A stretch of DNA of 64,000 nt from Micromonospora craniellae (GCF_014764405.1 NZ_CP061725.1:6758001-6822000), one strand, 5' to 3'; shown: positions 18,051-26,247, counted from the first letter of the stretch. The notes: generated by a model not told the origin, from the sequence alone. Translations and numbers: made by a program.

Positions 18051-18503
18051 CTACCGAAGCGGGCGCCGGGCCACCGCTTGGATCTCGATCAGCAGGTGCG
18101 GGTGCGGCAACTGGTGCACGGCGACGGTGGTGCGGGTGGGACCGGTCTCGTCGAAGTACTCGGCGTATACCTCGTTGTAGCCGCCGAAGTCGTTCATGCT
18201 GACCAGATAGGTGGTGATCTGGACGAGGTCGTCGAGGTCGGCGCCGACGGATTGCAGGATGTCGCGGATGTTGTCGAGGACGGCCCGGGTCTGCGCGCGG
18301 ATGTCGAGGTCGGTGACGCCCATGGGATCCGCGGTGGCGCCGACGATCGTGTTGTCCGGCCGGCGGCTGGACGTACCCGAGACGAAGATCAGGTCGCCGG
18401 CGACCTTGACGTGTGGGAACCGGCCGCGCGGCGTGGCCATGCCGGGCACCACGCCGCCGGGCCGGCTGTCGTGTCGGGCGCCGTTCTCGCTGGGCCGGCT
18501 CAC
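18051..18503 (-). CDS. amnD: 2-aminomuconate deaminase, RidA family
   Basis: A 150-residue RidA-fold protein. The conserved region FVSGTSSRRPDN, the DIRAQTRAVLDNIRDIL helix and TTVAVHQLPHPHLLIEI at the C-terminus match the 2-aminomuconate deaminase branch of the family rather than generic RidA. It releases ammonia from 2-aminomuconate, giving 4-oxalocrotonate. The GTG start at 18503 overlaps the amnE stop (GTGA); an internal ATG near residue 22 would remove a 21-residue hydrophilic, Pro/Gly-containing leader. That leader could be ordinary variation or a shell-targeting tag. Last gene of the microcompartment operon. Confidence 0.88.
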   Translation of the reverse strand: MSRPSENGARHDSRPGGVVPGMATPRGRFPHVKVAGDLIFVSGTSSRRPDNTIVGATADPMGVTDLDIRAQTRAVLDNIRDILQSVGADLDDLVQITTYLVSMNDFGGYNEVYAEYFDETGPTRTTVAVHQLPHPHLLIEIQAVARRPLR

Positions 18504-19231
18504 GACGCGACCCGCAGGGACGCGGTGCCGAGCTTGTCGACGGTGACCCGGACGTGTGAACCGGCCCGGAGCCGCACGGCGGCGGTCGCCGCACCGGCGA
18601 GCAGGACCGAGTCGTCGGCCAGGTCCACCCCGCTGGCGGCGGCGAGCCGGACCGCTTCGGCAAGTGCCCGGCGGGGATCGCCGAGGATCGCGGCCGTGGA
18701 TCCGGTCTGGACGGGCCGCCCGTCCACCTCCAGCAGTACGCCGAGGTTGTCGATCCCGTCCGGCAGCGGTTGCCAGGCACCGAGGACGAAGCCGCTCGCG
18801 GAGGTGTTGTCGGCGATGACCTCGGGCAGGGTGAAGCGGAAGTCGACGTACCGGGAGTCGATCACCTCAAGGGCCGGCGCGACCGCCGTGATCGCACCAC
18901 CGTGGACGAGGAAGGCGACCTCCGGTTCGGCTTTGGGGTGGATGTGGGCGGACAGTCGGAGCGTGCCGCCGTCGGAGATGTGCATGGCGTCGGTGAGCCG
19001 ACCCCAGATGACCTCGTCGACGCCCATCTGTGCCATCTTGGCCCGGCTGGTCAGCCCGAGCTTCAGTCCGACGGGACGTTCGCCGCGCGAGAGCCGGTGG
19101 TCGACCACGGCCTGCTGCACCCGGTAGGCGGTGGGTACGTCCAGCGCGGTGTCGGCGTCGAACTGCGGGATCGCGGTACGGCTGGTCGCCGCGTCGTCGA
19201 GGCGTCGGGCGAGGTGGTCGGTGGTGCTCAT
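18500..19231 (-). CDS. amnE: 4-oxalocrotonate decarboxylase
   Basis: A 243-residue member of the MhpD/fumarylacetoacetate-hydrolase-like superfamily. The decarboxylase branch is indicated by LGLTSRAKMAQMGVDEVI followed by WGRLTDAM, the DmpH/XylI/AmnE pattern that separates it from the hydratase encoded three genes upstream. Metal-binding acidic residues are in KAEPEVAFLV. It converts 4-oxalocrotonate to 2-hydroxypenta-2,4-dienoate with loss of CO2. In related pathways it forms a complex with the hydratase. The ATG at 19231 overlaps the amnG stop. Confidence 0.92.
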   Translation of the reverse strand: MSTTDHLARRLDDAATSRTAIPQFDADTALDVPTAYRVQQAVVDHRLSRGERPVGLKLGLTSRAKMAQMGVDEVIWGRLTDAMHISDGGTLRLSAHIHPKAEPEVAFLVHGGAITAVAPALEVIDSRYVDFRFTLPEVIADNTSASGFVLGAWQPLPDGIDNLGVLLEVDGRPVQTGSTAAILGDPRRALAEAVRLAAASGVDLADDSVLLAGAATAAVRLRAGSHVRVTVDKLGTASLRVAS

Positions 19232-20265
19232 CGGCTTCCTCCGGTCGCGGTGGTCCGGTCGGTTGCGGCGACCAGGTCGAGGGCCACGTCGACGATCATG
19301 TCCTCCTGTCCGCCCACCATGCGGCGGCGGCCCAGCTCGACGAGGATCGACCGCACGTCGATCCCGTAGCGTTGCGAGGCCCGCTCGGCATGGCGCAGGA
19401 AGCTGGAGTAGACCCCGGCGTAGCCCAGGCTCAACGTCTCCCGGTCGACCCGGACCGGCCGGTCCTGCACCGGCCGGACCAGCTCGTCGGCGGCGTCCAT
19501 CAGCGCGAACACGTCGCAGCCGTGATCCCAGCCGTGAAGTTCGGCGACGGCCACGAACACCTCCAGGGGTGCGTTGCCGGCGCCGGCGCCGTGCCCGGCC
19601 AGGGAGGCGTCGACCCGGATGGCGCCGTGCTCGACGGCGGCGACGCTGTTGGCCACACCGAGCGACAGGTTGTGGTGCGCGTGGATGCCGATCTGCGTGG
19701 CCGGGTCCAGGACCTGGCGGTACGCGTCGACGCGTTCGGCGACGTCGCGGGTCAGCAGCCGGCCGCCGGAGTCGGTGACGTAGACGCAGTGCGCCCCGTA
19801 GGACTCCATCAGCTTCGCCTGGGCCGCCAGCCCTGCCGGATCGTTCATGTGCGCCATCATCAGGAACCCGGACACGTCCATGCCGTTGTCGCGCGCCCAC
19901 CCGATGTGCTGGGCCGAGATGTCCGCCTCGGTGCAGTGCGTGGCGATCCGTACGCTGGTCACGCCCAGGTCGCGGGCGGCCTTGAGGTCGGCGATCGTGC
20001 CGATGCCGGGGAGCAGGAGGGTGGTCAGTTTCGCGGTGGTGACCGCCTCGGCCGCCGCGGCGATCCAGTCCGCGTCGGATGCGGCGCCGTGCCCGTAGTT
20101 GACGCTCGATCCGGCCAGGCCGTCGCCGTGGGCGACCTCGATCGCCGCGACCCCGGCCGCGTCGAGGGCGGCGGCGATCGTGCGGACCTGGCCGACGGCG
20201 AACTGGTGCCGGACGGCGTGCATGCCGTCGCGCAGCGTCACGTCCTGGAGATAGAGCCTGGTCAT
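19228..20265 (-). CDS. amnG: 4-hydroxy-2-oxovalerate aldolase
   Basis: A 345-residue HMG-CoA lyase-like TIM-barrel aldolase (DmpG/BphI/AmnG). The metal and substrate motif LQDVTLRDGMHAVRHQF is at the start, the H-x-H metal motif is in QIGIHAHHNLSLGVANS, and DASLAGHGAGAGN follows. It cleaves 4-hydroxy-2-oxovalerate to pyruvate and acetaldehyde. In the family it channels acetaldehyde directly into the partner acylating dehydrogenase, here the gene immediately upstream with a 4-nt overlap. Length is normal and no terminal tag is visible. Confidence 0.95.
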   Translation of the reverse strand: MTRLYLQDVTLRDGMHAVRHQFAVGQVRTIAAALDAAGVAAIEVAHGDGLAGSSVNYGHGAASDADWIAAAAEAVTTAKLTTLLLPGIGTIADLKAARDLGVTSVRIATHCTEADISAQHIGWARDNGMDVSGFLMMAHMNDPAGLAAQAKLMESYGAHCVYVTDSGGRLLTRDVAERVDAYRQVLDPATQIGIHAHHNLSLGVANSVAAVEHGAIRVDASLAGHGAGAGNAPLEVFVAVAELHGWDHGCDVFALMDAADELVRPVQDRPVRVDRETLSLGYAGVYSSFLRHAERASQRYGIDVRSILVELGRRRMVGGQEDMIVDVALDLVAATDRTTATGGSR

Positions 20266-21194
20266 GTCGGCACCTTCCGGTCGGTACGGAGTGCGACCAT
20301 CCGTTCCGCCGTACGGAGTGCGGCGGAGGTCATGATGTCGAGGTTGCCGGCGTACGCGGGCAGGTAGTGCCCGGCGCCGGACACCTCCAGGAACGCCGAC
20401 ACCTGTACGCCGGTGAACCGGGTGCCCAGCGCGGGCACGTAGGTGTCGACGGGGTCGAACTGCACGCGTTGTTTGAGCCGGTAGCCGGGCACGTATCCGG
20501 CGACGGTGGCCACCATCGCCTCGATCGACGCCGCGACAGCGGACTGGTCGACGTCCCGGTCGGGGCAGAGGCAGTAGACGGTGTCTCGCATCATCATCGG
20601 TGGTTCCGCCGGGTTCAACACGATGATCGCCTTGCCACGACGGGCGCCGCCGACGACCTCGATCGCCCGTGCCGTCGTCTCGGTGAACTCGTCGATGTTC
20701 GCCCGCGTGCCGGGCCCCGCCGACCTGGAGGCGATCGATGCGACGATCTCCGCGTAGTGCACGGGTGTCACCTGGCCGACGGCGGCGACGACCGGGACGG
20801 TCGCCTGCCCGCCGCAGGTCACCATGTTCACGTTGGGCTCGTCTAGGTGCTCGTCGAGGTTGACCGGCGGCACCACGTACGGGCCGACGGCGGCCGGGGT
20901 CAGGTCCACCACCAAGCGGCCGTGCTCGCGCAGCAGGGCGGCGTGGCGGCGGTGCGATCCGGCCGACGTGGCGTCGAACACGACCCCGACGTCGGTGAAC
21001 TCCGCCATCGTCAGCAGCCCGTCGATCCCGTCGGCGGTGGTGGCCACGCCGAGCCGGCGTGCCCTGGCGAGGCCGTCGGAGTCCGGGTCGACTCCGACCA
21101 TCGCCGTCATCCGCAGCGTCTCCGACAGCCGCAGCACTTTGATCATCAGGTCGGTGCCGATGTTTCCCGGCCCGATCACGGCCACCCCTGTCAT
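20262..21194 (-). CDS. amnH: Acetaldehyde dehydrogenase (acylating)
   Basis: A 310-residue DmpF/MhpF/BphJ-type enzyme. The NAD motif GPGNIGTDLMIK is at residues 8-19, and the catalytic Cys is in VTCGGQATVPVV. The N-D-P-A-E-P-P substrate region is present as LNPAEPPMMMRDT. It converts acetaldehyde, NAD+ and CoA to acetyl-CoA, completing the pathway. Length matches the family exactly. The stop is overlapped by the aldolase ATG, reflecting the obligate aldolase-dehydrogenase complex. This is not the PduP/EutE type usually found in microcompartments. Confidence 0.95.
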   Translation of the reverse strand: MTGVAVIGPGNIGTDLMIKVLRLSETLRMTAMVGVDPDSDGLARARRLGVATTADGIDGLLTMAEFTDVGVVFDATSAGSHRRHAALLREHGRLVVDLTPAAVGPYVVPPVNLDEHLDEPNVNMVTCGGQATVPVVAAVGQVTPVHYAEIVASIASRSAGPGTRANIDEFTETTARAIEVVGGARRGKAIIVLNPAEPPMMMRDTVYCLCPDRDVDQSAVAASIEAMVATVAGYVPGYRLKQRVQFDPVDTYVPALGTRFTGVQVSAFLEVSGAGHYLPAYAGNLDIMTSAALRTAERMVALRTDRKVPT

Positions 21195-21985
21195 GCTGTC
21201 TCCTCCGGGCTGAAGCAGGCCCGGACCGAGCCCATGCCGGAGATCCGAGCCTCGTAGGTCGCACCGGCGGTGACCGGCACCATCGGTCCGAGTGCCCCGG
21301 ACAGCACGAGGTCACCGGCTGCCAGCGGAGTACCCGTGCCGGCCAGGGTCTGCGCGAGCCAGGCCACCGCGTGGACGGGGTTGCCGAGGCAGGCGGCGCC
21401 CGCCCCGACCGACAGCGGTTCACCGGCGTGTTCGAGCACCATCCCGGCCAGTCGGAGGTCGACGTCTGACAGCGAGCGGGGTTGGTTGCCAAGCACGAAC
21501 AGTCCGGCGGAGGCGTTGTCGGCGACGGTGTCCACGATCGAGATGTCCCAGCCGGCGATCCTGGAGTCGACGATCTCGATGGCGGGCAGGACGTAGTCGG
21601 TGGCCCGGATCACATCGGCGGGTGTCACCTGCGGGAACGGCAGGTCGGCGCCGAGCACGAAGGCGACCTCGGCCTCCACCCGAGGTTGCAGCAGCCGACC
21701 GGTGTCGATCTCGGTGCCGTCCGGGACCGCCATGTCGGCGAACAGCACTCCGAAGTCGGGCTGGTAGACGCCGAATGCCCTTTGGACGGCCGACGATGTC
21801 AGGCCGATCTTCGCGCCGACCCGGCGGCGGCCTGCCGCCTCCCACTGGGCGACCTGTTCCTGCTGCACCCGGTAGGCGGTGTCGACGTCGCCGACCGGGA
21901 GGAGGTTGCCGCGCAGCGGCGCGACGGGGGTACGTGTCTCGTAGGCGGTCCGCAGGAGTCGGGCGGCCCGGGCGACATCACTCAT
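21191..21985 (-). CDS. amnF: 2-oxopent-4-enoate hydratase
   Basis: A 264-residue MhpD/DmpE-type hydratase. The diagnostic stretch is IGLTSSAVQRAFGVYQPDFG followed by VLFADM; acidic metal ligands lie in RVEAEVAFVL. It hydrates 2-hydroxypenta-2,4-dienoate to 4-hydroxy-2-oxovalerate. It shares a superfamily with the decarboxylase and the two typically associate. Overlaps amnC upstream and amnH downstream by 4 nt each. Confidence 0.94.
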   Translation of the reverse strand: MSDVARAARLLRTAYETRTPVAPLRGNLLPVGDVDTAYRVQQEQVAQWEAAGRRRVGAKIGLTSSAVQRAFGVYQPDFGVLFADMAVPDGTEIDTGRLLQPRVEAEVAFVLGADLPFPQVTPADVIRATDYVLPAIEIVDSRIAGWDISIVDTVADNASAGLFVLGNQPRSLSDVDLRLAGMVLEHAGEPLSVGAGAACLGNPVHAVAWLAQTLAGTGTPLAAGDLVLSGALGPMVPVTAGATYEARISGMGSVRACFSPEETA

Positions 21986-23493
21986 GACAGATCCACGCAG
22001 ACGTTGGTCAGTTCGGAGTAGAAGTTCAGGGAGTGGGTGCCGCCCTCACGGCCGAGACCGGAGGCTTTGGCCCCGCCGAACGGGGTCCGCAAGTCCCGCA
22101 GGAACCACGTGTTGACCCACACGATGCCGGTCTCCAGGCGGGTGCCGGCCCGGTGCGCGCGGCCCACGTCCCGGGTCCAGACGGTGGCAGCCAGGCCGTA
22201 GTCGCTATCGTTGGCCAGTTCGAACGCCTCGTCCTCGTCGTCGAACGGCGCCACGTGGCAGACCGGGCCGAAGACCTCTTCCCGGTTGACGCGGGCGTCG
22301 GGCCCCAGACCGGTCAGCACGGTCGGACGGACGTAGGCACCGCCGTCGCGGGCGTCTGCGAACGTCGGTATGTCTCCGCCGGTGAGCACCATGGCACCCT
22401 CGGTACGGGCCAGGTCGTAGTAGCCCAGCACCTTGTCCTGGTGGGCGTGGGAGATCAGCGGCATGTTCGCCGTCGCCTCGTCGGCGGGCCAGCCGAAGGT
22501 CAGCTCGGCGGCGCGGGCGGCCAACCGGGTCACGAACTCGTCGAACACCGGTCGCTGCACGAGCAGTCGTTCGGTGCACAGGCACACCTGGCCGCCGTTG
22601 GTGAACGAGGAGCGCACCGAGCCCTCGATGGCGGCATCGAGGTCGGCGTCGGCGAAGACCAGGCCGGCGTTCTTGCCGCCCAACTCGAAGGAGACCGCCT
22701 TCACGCCGTCGGCCGCAGCCCGCATGATCGCCTGTCCGGTGGCCGACTCGCCGGTGAAGGTGATGGCGTCGACGTCCGGATGCTGGGTCAGGAATTCCCC
22801 CGCCGAGTCCGGTCCGAAACCGTGCACGACGTTGAAGACACCGTCGGGCACGCCGGCCGCCGCCATCACCTCGGCCAGCAGGGTTGCCGACGACGGCGTC
22901 TCCTCCGACGGTTTGACCACCACCGTGTTGCCGCAGGCGAGGGCCGGGGCGACCTTCCAGGTCAGCAGCAGCAGGGGCAGGTTCCAGGGCACGATCACCG
23001 CGACGACGCCGACCGGCTTGCGCACGGCGTAGTTCAGGGCGCGTCCGCCGGTGGGGGTCGGGGTCGTGAAGGATTCCGTCGGGGTGGTCGACACGATCTC
23101 GGCGAACGCGCGGAAGTTCGCCGCGCCGCGGGGGATGTCGAGGGTGCGGGCCTGGGAGATGGACTTGCCGGTGTCACCTACCTCCGCCGCCACCAGGTCG
23201 TCGAAGCGACGTTCCAGTTCGTCGGCGACCCGGTAGAGCACTGCGGCCCTCTCCCGCTCCCCCATCCGGCCCCAGGGTCCGCGCAGCGCCGAGCGGGCGG
23301 CGGCCACCGCGCCGTCCACGGTGGATCGGTCGGCCTCGGTGACGTAGCGGATGGTCTCGCCGGTGACCGGGGAGACCTTGTCGAAGTGCGTGCCGGACGT
23401 GTCGAACACGCCGTCGACGAAGTTCGGCAGGACGCTCGGCTCGCCGGCTGGTCGGCCGGCGAGCAGACTCGGGGACCAGAGCCCGTCGGTCAT
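21982..23493 (-). CDS. amnC: 2-aminomuconate 6-semialdehyde dehydrogenase (ALDH family)
   Basis: A 503-residue NAD-dependent aldehyde dehydrogenase. The general-base Glu is in FELGGKNAGLVF and the nucleophilic Cys in NGGQVCLCTERLLV. Its closest family is the HMSD/AmnC group (2-hydroxy- or 2-aminomuconic semialdehyde dehydrogenases, FVDGVF and PWNLPLLLLTWK motifs). About 17 residues (MTDGLWSPSLLAGRPAGEP) precede the normal start of the fold, a short helix-capable segment followed by a Gly/Pro linker, which is the layout of a shell encapsulation peptide. It oxidises the unstable semialdehyde before it cyclises to picolinate. The first downstream gene after the shell cluster, 16 bp from BMC-P. 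Confidence 0.92.
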   Translation of the reverse strand: MTDGLWSPSLLAGRPAGEPSVLPNFVDGVFDTSGTHFDKVSPVTGETIRYVTEADRSTVDGAVAAARSALRGPWGRMGERERAAVLYRVADELERRFDDLVAAEVGDTGKSISQARTLDIPRGAANFRAFAEIVSTTPTESFTTPTPTGGRALNYAVRKPVGVVAVIVPWNLPLLLLTWKVAPALACGNTVVVKPSEETPSSATLLAEVMAAAGVPDGVFNVVHGFGPDSAGEFLTQHPDVDAITFTGESATGQAIMRAAADGVKAVSFELGGKNAGLVFADADLDAAIEGSVRSSFTNGGQVCLCTERLLVQRPVFDEFVTRLAARAAELTFGWPADEATANMPLISHAHQDKVLGYYDLARTEGAMVLTGGDIPTFADARDGGAYVRPTVLTGLGPDARVNREEVFGPVCHVAPFDDEDEAFELANDSDYGLAATVWTRDVGRAHRAGTRLETGIVWVNTWFLRDLRTPFGGAKASGLGREGGTHSLNFYSELTNVCVDLS

Positions 23494-23509
23494 CAGGCGT
23501 GCCTTTCGG

Positions 23510-23785
23510 TCAGGGCGTGGTGGGCGCGGAGTCGTGGGTTTCGGCGGTCCCGGTGTCGGCGACCAAGGCGACCACGGCGGCGTCGACGGTGGACTCACCG
23601 GCCACCGAGGCGGCTGCCTCGTCGGTGACGACCAGCACGGTGGTGCCGACGCCGACGTTGAGCGGGTCGACGGCGACCAGTTCGGGGCCGTCGGGCCGGA
23701 CCCGGACCCGGACGAGGCGTCGGCCCTGGAGTGAGGGCAGGATGCGGTCCGCCCACACTTTGCCGACGACCTCGCCGAGCACCAT
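23510..23785 (-). CDS. Microcompartment vertex protein, EutN/CcmL type (BMC-P)
   Basis: A 91-residue beta-barrel shell protein. The start MVLGEVVGKVWADRILPSLQ and the VAVDPLNVGVGTTVLVV region match Pfam EutN_CcmL. Pentamers of this family cap the twelve vertices of the shell. The last 20 residues are a Thr/Ser/Pro-rich tail beyond the fold. It is the only BMC-P gene here, sufficient in principle to close an icosahedral shell. Starts one base before the preceding BMC-H stop ends, so the three shell genes are contiguous. Confidence 0.92.
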   Translation of the reverse strand: MVLGEVVGKVWADRILPSLQGRRLVRVRVRPDGPELVAVDPLNVGVGTTVLVVTDEAAASVAGESTVDAAVVALVADTGTAETHDSAPTTP

Positions 23786-24111
23786 CAGGCTTCTCCGCGC
23801 AGGCCGGTCATGACCTCGCGGATCCGGGCGGTTTCAGGGTTGTCGAGCAGCGCCGCGGTGGTCGGGTGCGGTTTCGGGTAGACCTGCGAGCTGCGCAGGT
23901 CACCGTGGGCGCGGATGGCGGCCTCACCGGCGGCGACCGCCTGCCGGACGGCGGCGAGGGTGCCGCGTACGGCGACGGCGAGGTAGCCGCTGGTGACCCG
24001 TTCGACGCCGACGCAGCGTACGTCGGCGGTCTTGATCATGGCTTCGATGCCCGCAGAGAGGGCGACGACGCCGCGGGTCTCGACGATTCCGATGGCGATG
24101 TCGGAGGACAT
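23785..24111 (-). CDS. Microcompartment hexamer shell protein (BMC-H), second copy
   Basis: A 108-residue single BMC domain (Pfam 00936): IAIGIVETRGVVALSAGIEAMIKTADV opens the fold and the pore-loop region reads ERVTSGYLAVAVRG. The usual pore GSG is replaced by SGY, implying a different pore chemistry from the first copy. After the core (about residue 88) a 20-residue helical extension follows (NPETARIREVMTGLRGEA). Hexamers of such proteins tile the shell facets. It lies 22 bp after the other BMC-H gene and touches the BMC-P gene. No tandem-domain BMC-T gene is present in the window. Confidence 0.93.
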   Translation of the reverse strand: MSSDIAIGIVETRGVVALSAGIEAMIKTADVRCVGVERVTSGYLAVAVRGTLAAVRQAVAAGEAAIRAHGDLRSSQVYPKPHPTTAALLDNPETARIREVMTGLRGEA

Positions 24112-24133
24112 GTCTGGATCTCCTTACCGGCTG

Positions 24134-24424
24134 TCAGTTGCCGACGAGTTGGGGGTCGGCCGCCAACGCGCTGACGGCGTCGCAGGGGCTGGCGAAGACG
24201 ATCGAGCGCACCGAACGGCTCTTGGCGCGGGCGGTCTCCTCGCCGATGTCGACGGCCTCCTCGACGGTGGCGAGGTCGCCGCGTACGGCGACGGCGATGA
24301 TGCCGCCGCCGAGCCGGACGACCTTGGTGACCTCGACCTCGGTGGCCTTCACCATCGCGTCGACGGCGTCGAAGATGGGGGTGAAGCCCTCGGCTTCGAC
24401 GAAGCCCACGGCTGTGTTCCGCAT
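24134..24424 (-). CDS. Microcompartment hexamer shell protein (BMC-H), first copy
   Basis: A 96-residue BMC domain: MRNTAVGFVEAEGF, IFDAVDAMVKATEV, and VRLGGGIIAVAVRGDLATVEEAVD. The pore-loop position reads GGG, small residues that would leave an open pore. It is acidic compared with the second copy. The ATG at 24424 has a GGAGACA-type ribosome-binding site and lies 10 bp from the end of amnA. The frame continues upstream of the ATG without resemblance to the family, which supports this start. Confidence 0.93.
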   Translation of the reverse strand: MRNTAVGFVEAEGFTPIFDAVDAMVKATEVEVTKVVRLGGGIIAVAVRGDLATVEEAVDIGEETARAKSRSVRSIVFASPCDAVSALAADPQLVGN

Positions 24425-24434
24425 GCTGTCTCCT

Positions 24435-25274
24435 CTAGTGGTGGTCTGGCAGGTTCCAGGACAGGACGGCGCCACCGGTGCCCCAGATCGGGCCGTAGGC
24501 GTGCAGGTGTGCCGGGCCGCCGCTCGCCCCGGCGCCCGCGGCGAAGGCCAGTGCCCGGAACTGGCTGTCGGCCTGGGCCTGTCGGGCGAACTCCTCGCGG
24601 ACGGCGAGAGCATCGTCTATCTTGCCGGCGGTGAGCAGGTCGAGGATCCGGGTGTTCCACTGCTCGTGGGCGGGTGCGCCGATACGGTCCTGGTCGGGTT
24701 CGATCCACTGTTGGATGAGCCCGGAGGACATCCCGGTCACCACGACGACGGCGGCACGGAGTCCGGCGTCGCGGGCGGCGGCGGCACCGGCGCGTCCGAC
24801 GGCGGCGAGGGTGTCGGCGTCGGCGTAGAGGTTGCAGGAGACCTGTGCCCAGCGCAGTCTGCGCTCCGGGTCGAGCAGGGCGGAGGTGACGATGGTGCCG
24901 GTGTCGATCGGGAATCCGTCGTAGCGGGTCCGTCGGGCCTGGAGTCCGTCGGACTGCACGCGGGCGGCCCAGCGTTCGGTGAAGTCGACGTCGAAGCGGA
25001 GGTCGTAGTCGAGCAGGCCGTAGTCGTAGGCGTACCAGTTCTCGTCGACGTGCTGGCCGCGCGGGTTGGGGTCGCACTGGAACTGGTGTCCCAGCACGGT
25101 GAACCACTGGGTGGACAGCAGCAGCACCACGTCGGGTTCGAGTCGGCGCAGCCGGGTGCCCACGTCGCGGGCGGCGGCGGCCAGGGCCGACCAGCTCGGT
25201 GCGGGGTGCTCGGCGAGCAGGTGTGGCATGCCGGGCAGCAGTGCTCCGGCGACGATTCCGGTCCGGTCAGCCAT
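24435..25274 (-). CDS. amnA: 2-aminophenol 1,6-dioxygenase, alpha (non-catalytic) subunit
   Basis: A 279-residue protein of the LigB-type class III extradiol dioxygenase superfamily. It aligns in layout with its upstream neighbour but lacks the H-P-P-H ligand motif (it reads LLPGMPHLLAEHP). That fits the alpha subunit, which stabilises the catalytic beta subunit in AmnAB. The ATG at 25274 overlaps the amnB coding region by 8 nt, indicating translational coupling and equal dosage. Residues 60-110 (VLLLSTQWFTVLGHQFQ, NPRG) keep the superfamily core. Confidence 0.88.
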   Translation of the reverse strand: MADRTGIVAGALLPGMPHLLAEHPAPSWSALAAAARDVGTRLRRLEPDVVLLLSTQWFTVLGHQFQCDPNPRGQHVDENWYAYDYGLLDYDLRFDVDFTERWAARVQSDGLQARRTRYDGFPIDTGTIVTSALLDPERRLRWAQVSCNLYADADTLAAVGRAGAAAARDAGLRAAVVVVTGMSSGLIQQWIEPDQDRIGAPAHEQWNTRILDLLTAGKIDDALAVREEFARQAQADSQFRALAFAAGAGASGGPAHLHAYGPIWGTGGAVLSWNLPDHH

Positions 25275-26247
25275 GGTGGTTCCCCTCGGGTACCCATTCA
25301 ACGACCGCGTTGCCGGTGCCGATGATCGTGCCGTAGCCGAGGACGTCACCGGCGACCTTGGGCCAGCCCATCGCGGCGAGCATCCAGGTGAGGCTGCCGG
25401 CCTTGGTCTCGCTGGCGGTGGCCTCGATGTGTTCGGGGATGAGTTCGCGCAGCGGTGCGGTCGGTCCGCGTCGGATCGCTTCGAGCAGTTTCATGTCCCA
25501 CCGGTACTGGTGGTTGTTGTAGGGGTGTTCCCGTTCCATGTCCTCGGGCAGTTCCGGTTCCTCGTGCCAGTGCAGGTGGGACAGGGAGTTGGAGGCGAGC
25601 AGGACGGCGCGGCGGCCGGTGGCCTCGACGGCCCGTCGGGTGGCTTCGCCGAGGACCTCCATCTCCTCCAGGGAGGCGTCGGAGTAGAAGTACGGGTTGT
25701 TGTTGGCCGAGAGGGAGACCACCGGGATGTCCCAGGCCGGGTTCGCCAGGTGCAGGGCGCCGATGGTGGCGTAGTCGACGCGGACTCGGGGGTCGTGCAG
25801 GGTGCGGGTGACCAGGCCGAGCCCGTTGGCCTCCTCGGCGATGGCCTCGCCGAGCTCCACGTCGGTGCGGAAGTCGTAGTGGTAGCGGAACAGGTGCGGG
25901 AAGATCGGTTCGACCGAGGTGCCGCGCGGGTTCGGTACGCAGTTGACGTGGTGACCGACCATCGTGATCCAGTGCGGGGCGTGCACGATGAGCACGTCGG
26001 GCTTGTGGACCTCGCGGATGCGTGTGCGCAGGCGCTCGTAGGCCCAGCGCAGCGTCTCCCAGCCGCCGGTGGACCGTGGTTCGTTCTGCGGTGGGTTCTC
26101 GGCGTAGATCAGGTGTGGTGGGTGTGGGCTGAGGCAGCCGGCGGCGATGCCGCACCGCCGCGTCGGGGCGGACGGTTGCGGGGTGCGTGGGGCGGTGGTG
26201 GCACCGCCGCGGGCCGGTGCGACCGGTACCCGGAAGACCTTGCTCAT
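25267..26247 (-). CDS. amnB: 2-aminophenol 1,6-dioxygenase, beta (catalytic) subunit, with N-terminal extension
   Basis: A 326-residue LigB-type extradiol dioxygenase. The ferrous-iron ligand region SPHPPHLIY contains H42 and H45, and a second His cluster is at APHWITMVGHH (residues 90-100); a downstream Glu in SETKAG is a candidate third ligand. It opens 2-aminophenol with O2 to 2-aminomuconate 6-semialdehyde. In AmnB-type proteins the first ligand His lies near residue 13, so this protein carries about 29 extra residues: MSKVFRVPV followed by a Pro/Ala/Thr-rich linker. That shape suggests an encapsulation or docking tag. Overlaps hyuB by 4 nt. Confidence 0.92.
   Translation of the reverse strand: MSKVFRVPVAPARGGATTAPRTPQPSAPTRRCGIAAGCLSPHPPHLIYAENPPQNEPRSTGGWETLRWAYERLRTRIREVHKPDVLIVHAPHWITMVGHHVNCVPNPRGTSVEPIFPHLFRYHYDFRTDVELGEAIAEEANGLGLVTRTLHDPRVRVDYATIGALHLANPAWDIPVVSLSANNNPYFYSDASLEEMEVLGEATRRAVEATGRRAVLLASNSLSHLHWHEEPELPEDMEREHPYNNHQYRWDMKLLEAIRRGPTAPLRELIPEHIEATASETKAGSLTWMLAAMGWPKVAGDVLGYGTIIGTGNAVVEWVPEGNHHG

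Noticed and set aside
18500..23493. Catechol-type (Dmp/Xyl) meta pathway instead of 2-aminophenol
   Set aside because: Several enzymes are shared, but the RidA-type deaminase and the two-subunit LigB-type dioxygenase point to the aminophenol variant; a ferredoxin, a type I extradiol enzyme and a tautomerase are absent.
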